This document shows, piece after piece, positions 62,696 through 64,000 of a stretch of DNA of 64,000 nt. The notes under the pieces are model-generated. The model saw only the letters and a list, made by a program, of their open reading frames with translations. It ran no database searches and was not told the origin of the DNA. The position numbers and the translations under genes are program-made. The number at the start of each line of letters is the position of its first letter. Position 1 is the stretch's first letter. Source of the stretch: Nageia nagi (taxonomy: Eukaryota; Pinophyta); assembly GCA_050084985.1 (NCBI GenBank), contig JBITNC010000001.1, positions 115,630,001 through 115,694,000 on the forward strand. Reading direction: 5' to 3'.

Positions 62696-64000
62696 ATTAT
62701 CAAAGAAGTTGTAATTGTTGTTTTATAACCCTTATGTAACCATCTTGTAACCAAGTTTATATCTAATATTATCTTAAAGAAATCTATAAAGGACTTTCAT
62801 ACTTTAACCAAGTGTTATTTTACAACCCTTTTGTAACCATCTTGTAACCTTTAAGTATGAAGTGACTGCCATATTATAACTAATTTTATCTCTAAGATTG
62901 ATGCAAAGGACATTATTATGATATATGTGAACTAATTCCATTATTTCAAATATGGAAAATCCTTTTCCATATTATTACTAGTGTAAAGTAGTGTATTATA
63001 TACATAATATTGCATAATGAAAAATAGACAATATTGCTTATAAAATTATTCCTTATAATATTTTTCCAAAAATGCTTCTAAAGATTATTAATCATTTTAA
63101 AAAAAATTATTGCTTATAAAGATTTTTGAATTGAACAATGTTGTTGATTGCTAACATCATATTCCATCACCAAAAATAAGTTCTCAATTTTCATTCATTC
63201 ATTGGATTATAACCATTGCATTATAGGTGAATTCATTAGATTACATTTATATACTAAAAATAGTTCACAAATATAACATTACACAAACATACATTTTTTA
63301 ACATTCAATAAATATACATTATATGTGGATTATGAAAATTCCATGTGATTACATTCAATAAACATACTATAAGAAAACCAAAGTATCAACATTAACATTA
63401 TTACAATCATTCCAATTACATATCAGATTATTTGTTACAACCACTTTTATAATCATATTGCTTCCATTCATATTTTTGCAATCATATTCACTTTTTCACA
63501 ACCCCTATTCCCATAATTATACAAGACCTTGTTCCCTTTGTCCCACTAAATAATTTTTAGAATCGTATCAAAGTGATCTCATCTTTTCATTTTTCTAAAA
63601 TTAGGAGTTATCCCTAGGATTGGTCTAGATCTTAATTTAAAACCTAGTGTCTTCTTTACTTCTCCTAGAACATTTTTCAATTTATTTTTTTCATCATCTA
63701 CCTACATGGAAAAAGGCATAAAAAATCATTTTAGGAAGAACAGTTATCATTAAAATCCTAATTATGATAAATAAATTTCATAAAATAAAATTGGTTAACT
63801 ATTTTGTACTTCTTCTCATGCTATGAAAGAGAAGTCTATAGTCAAATTCTAGAAAAGTTAGTTATAATTTAGTATCTCAGCTTTGAAATTAATGACCTAA
63901 TAATGTGCATGTGATTGTGATAATAAAATAGTGAGGAAAGCTTTGCAATAGTCTTTTCCTTTACATCTTATAATGTATCTCTTATCTATATTTTTTTTAA

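Larger units (their letters stand above)
59603..64000 (+). repeat. Right copy of 4.4-kb direct repeat, runs off the window
   Basis: Collinear with 36417-40766 at a shift of 23,186 bp, rising to 23,234 bp after the roughly 48-bp insertion near 62715-62765. The last base corresponds to about 40766, that is 22 bp short of the chromovirus insertion point in the left copy. Confidence 0.95.

Noticed and set aside
36417-64000. The 4.4-kb direct repeats as LTRs of one giant element
   Set aside because: They begin inside a transposase reading frame, show no LTR ends or primer site, and are far more alike than the older elements lying between them.

Overview
The window looks like intergenic DNA from a large, repeat-filled seed-plant nuclear genome. 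It is strongly A+T rich by eye. I found no intact host gene, tRNA, rRNA or CRISPR array. Almost everything recognisable is a decayed transposable element of a plant-type family: Ty3/gypsy chromovirus, Tat-like Ty3/gypsy, Ty1/copia, LINE, CACTA and MULE. Most are broken by stops and frameshifts. A gymnosperm or another giant-genome plant would fit, but nothing here proves it. A run of exactly 100 N at 16623-16722 is a scaffold gap.

Layout. 1-6480: a possible hAT transposase tail, a decayed minus-strand gene (1680-3920), a palindromic GAAGATG/CATCTTC array (about 4080-4790) and a decayed plus-strand reading frame. 6485-7860: a low-confidence gag-like stretch. 7870-12208: a minus-strand LINE with ORF1 and ORF2. 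12209-16622: mostly featureless, ending in a CpG-retaining stretch with a dispersed palindromic TAAATGC/GCATTTA repeat family beside the gap. 17080-23190: a decayed CACTA element with inverted subterminal repeats around its transposase. 23740-25866: a Ty1/copia 3' end, one LTR and, unexpectedly, a primer-binding site after that LTR. 25999-33619: an old LTR element with gag but no recognisable pol, carrying a two-exon decayed gene in the opposite direction. 33820-39520: a MULE-like transposon with a SWIM motif and inverted subterminal repeats.

40788-59256 is a nested pair. An older Ty3/gypsy chromovirus (LTRs 569/567 bp, roughly 11% different by eye) was split between its RNase H and integrase by a younger 12.67-kb Tat-like element (LTRs 1431/1442 bp, roughly 6% different) with a perfect 5-bp target duplication, GTTAG. 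The younger element is the most unusual object here. It has an RNase H-like domain between protease and reverse transcriptase, and a roughly 1,160-codon extra coding region after integrase.

The 4.4 kb at 36417-40766, including half of the MULE transposase, recurs at 59603-64000 with only about 1-2% difference. Because this copy is much younger than the nested insertions between the two copies, the simplest reading is a recent tandem duplication (or assembly duplication) of a 23.2-kb unit. In that case a second copy of the chromovirus LTR should start about 22 bp beyond the window end.
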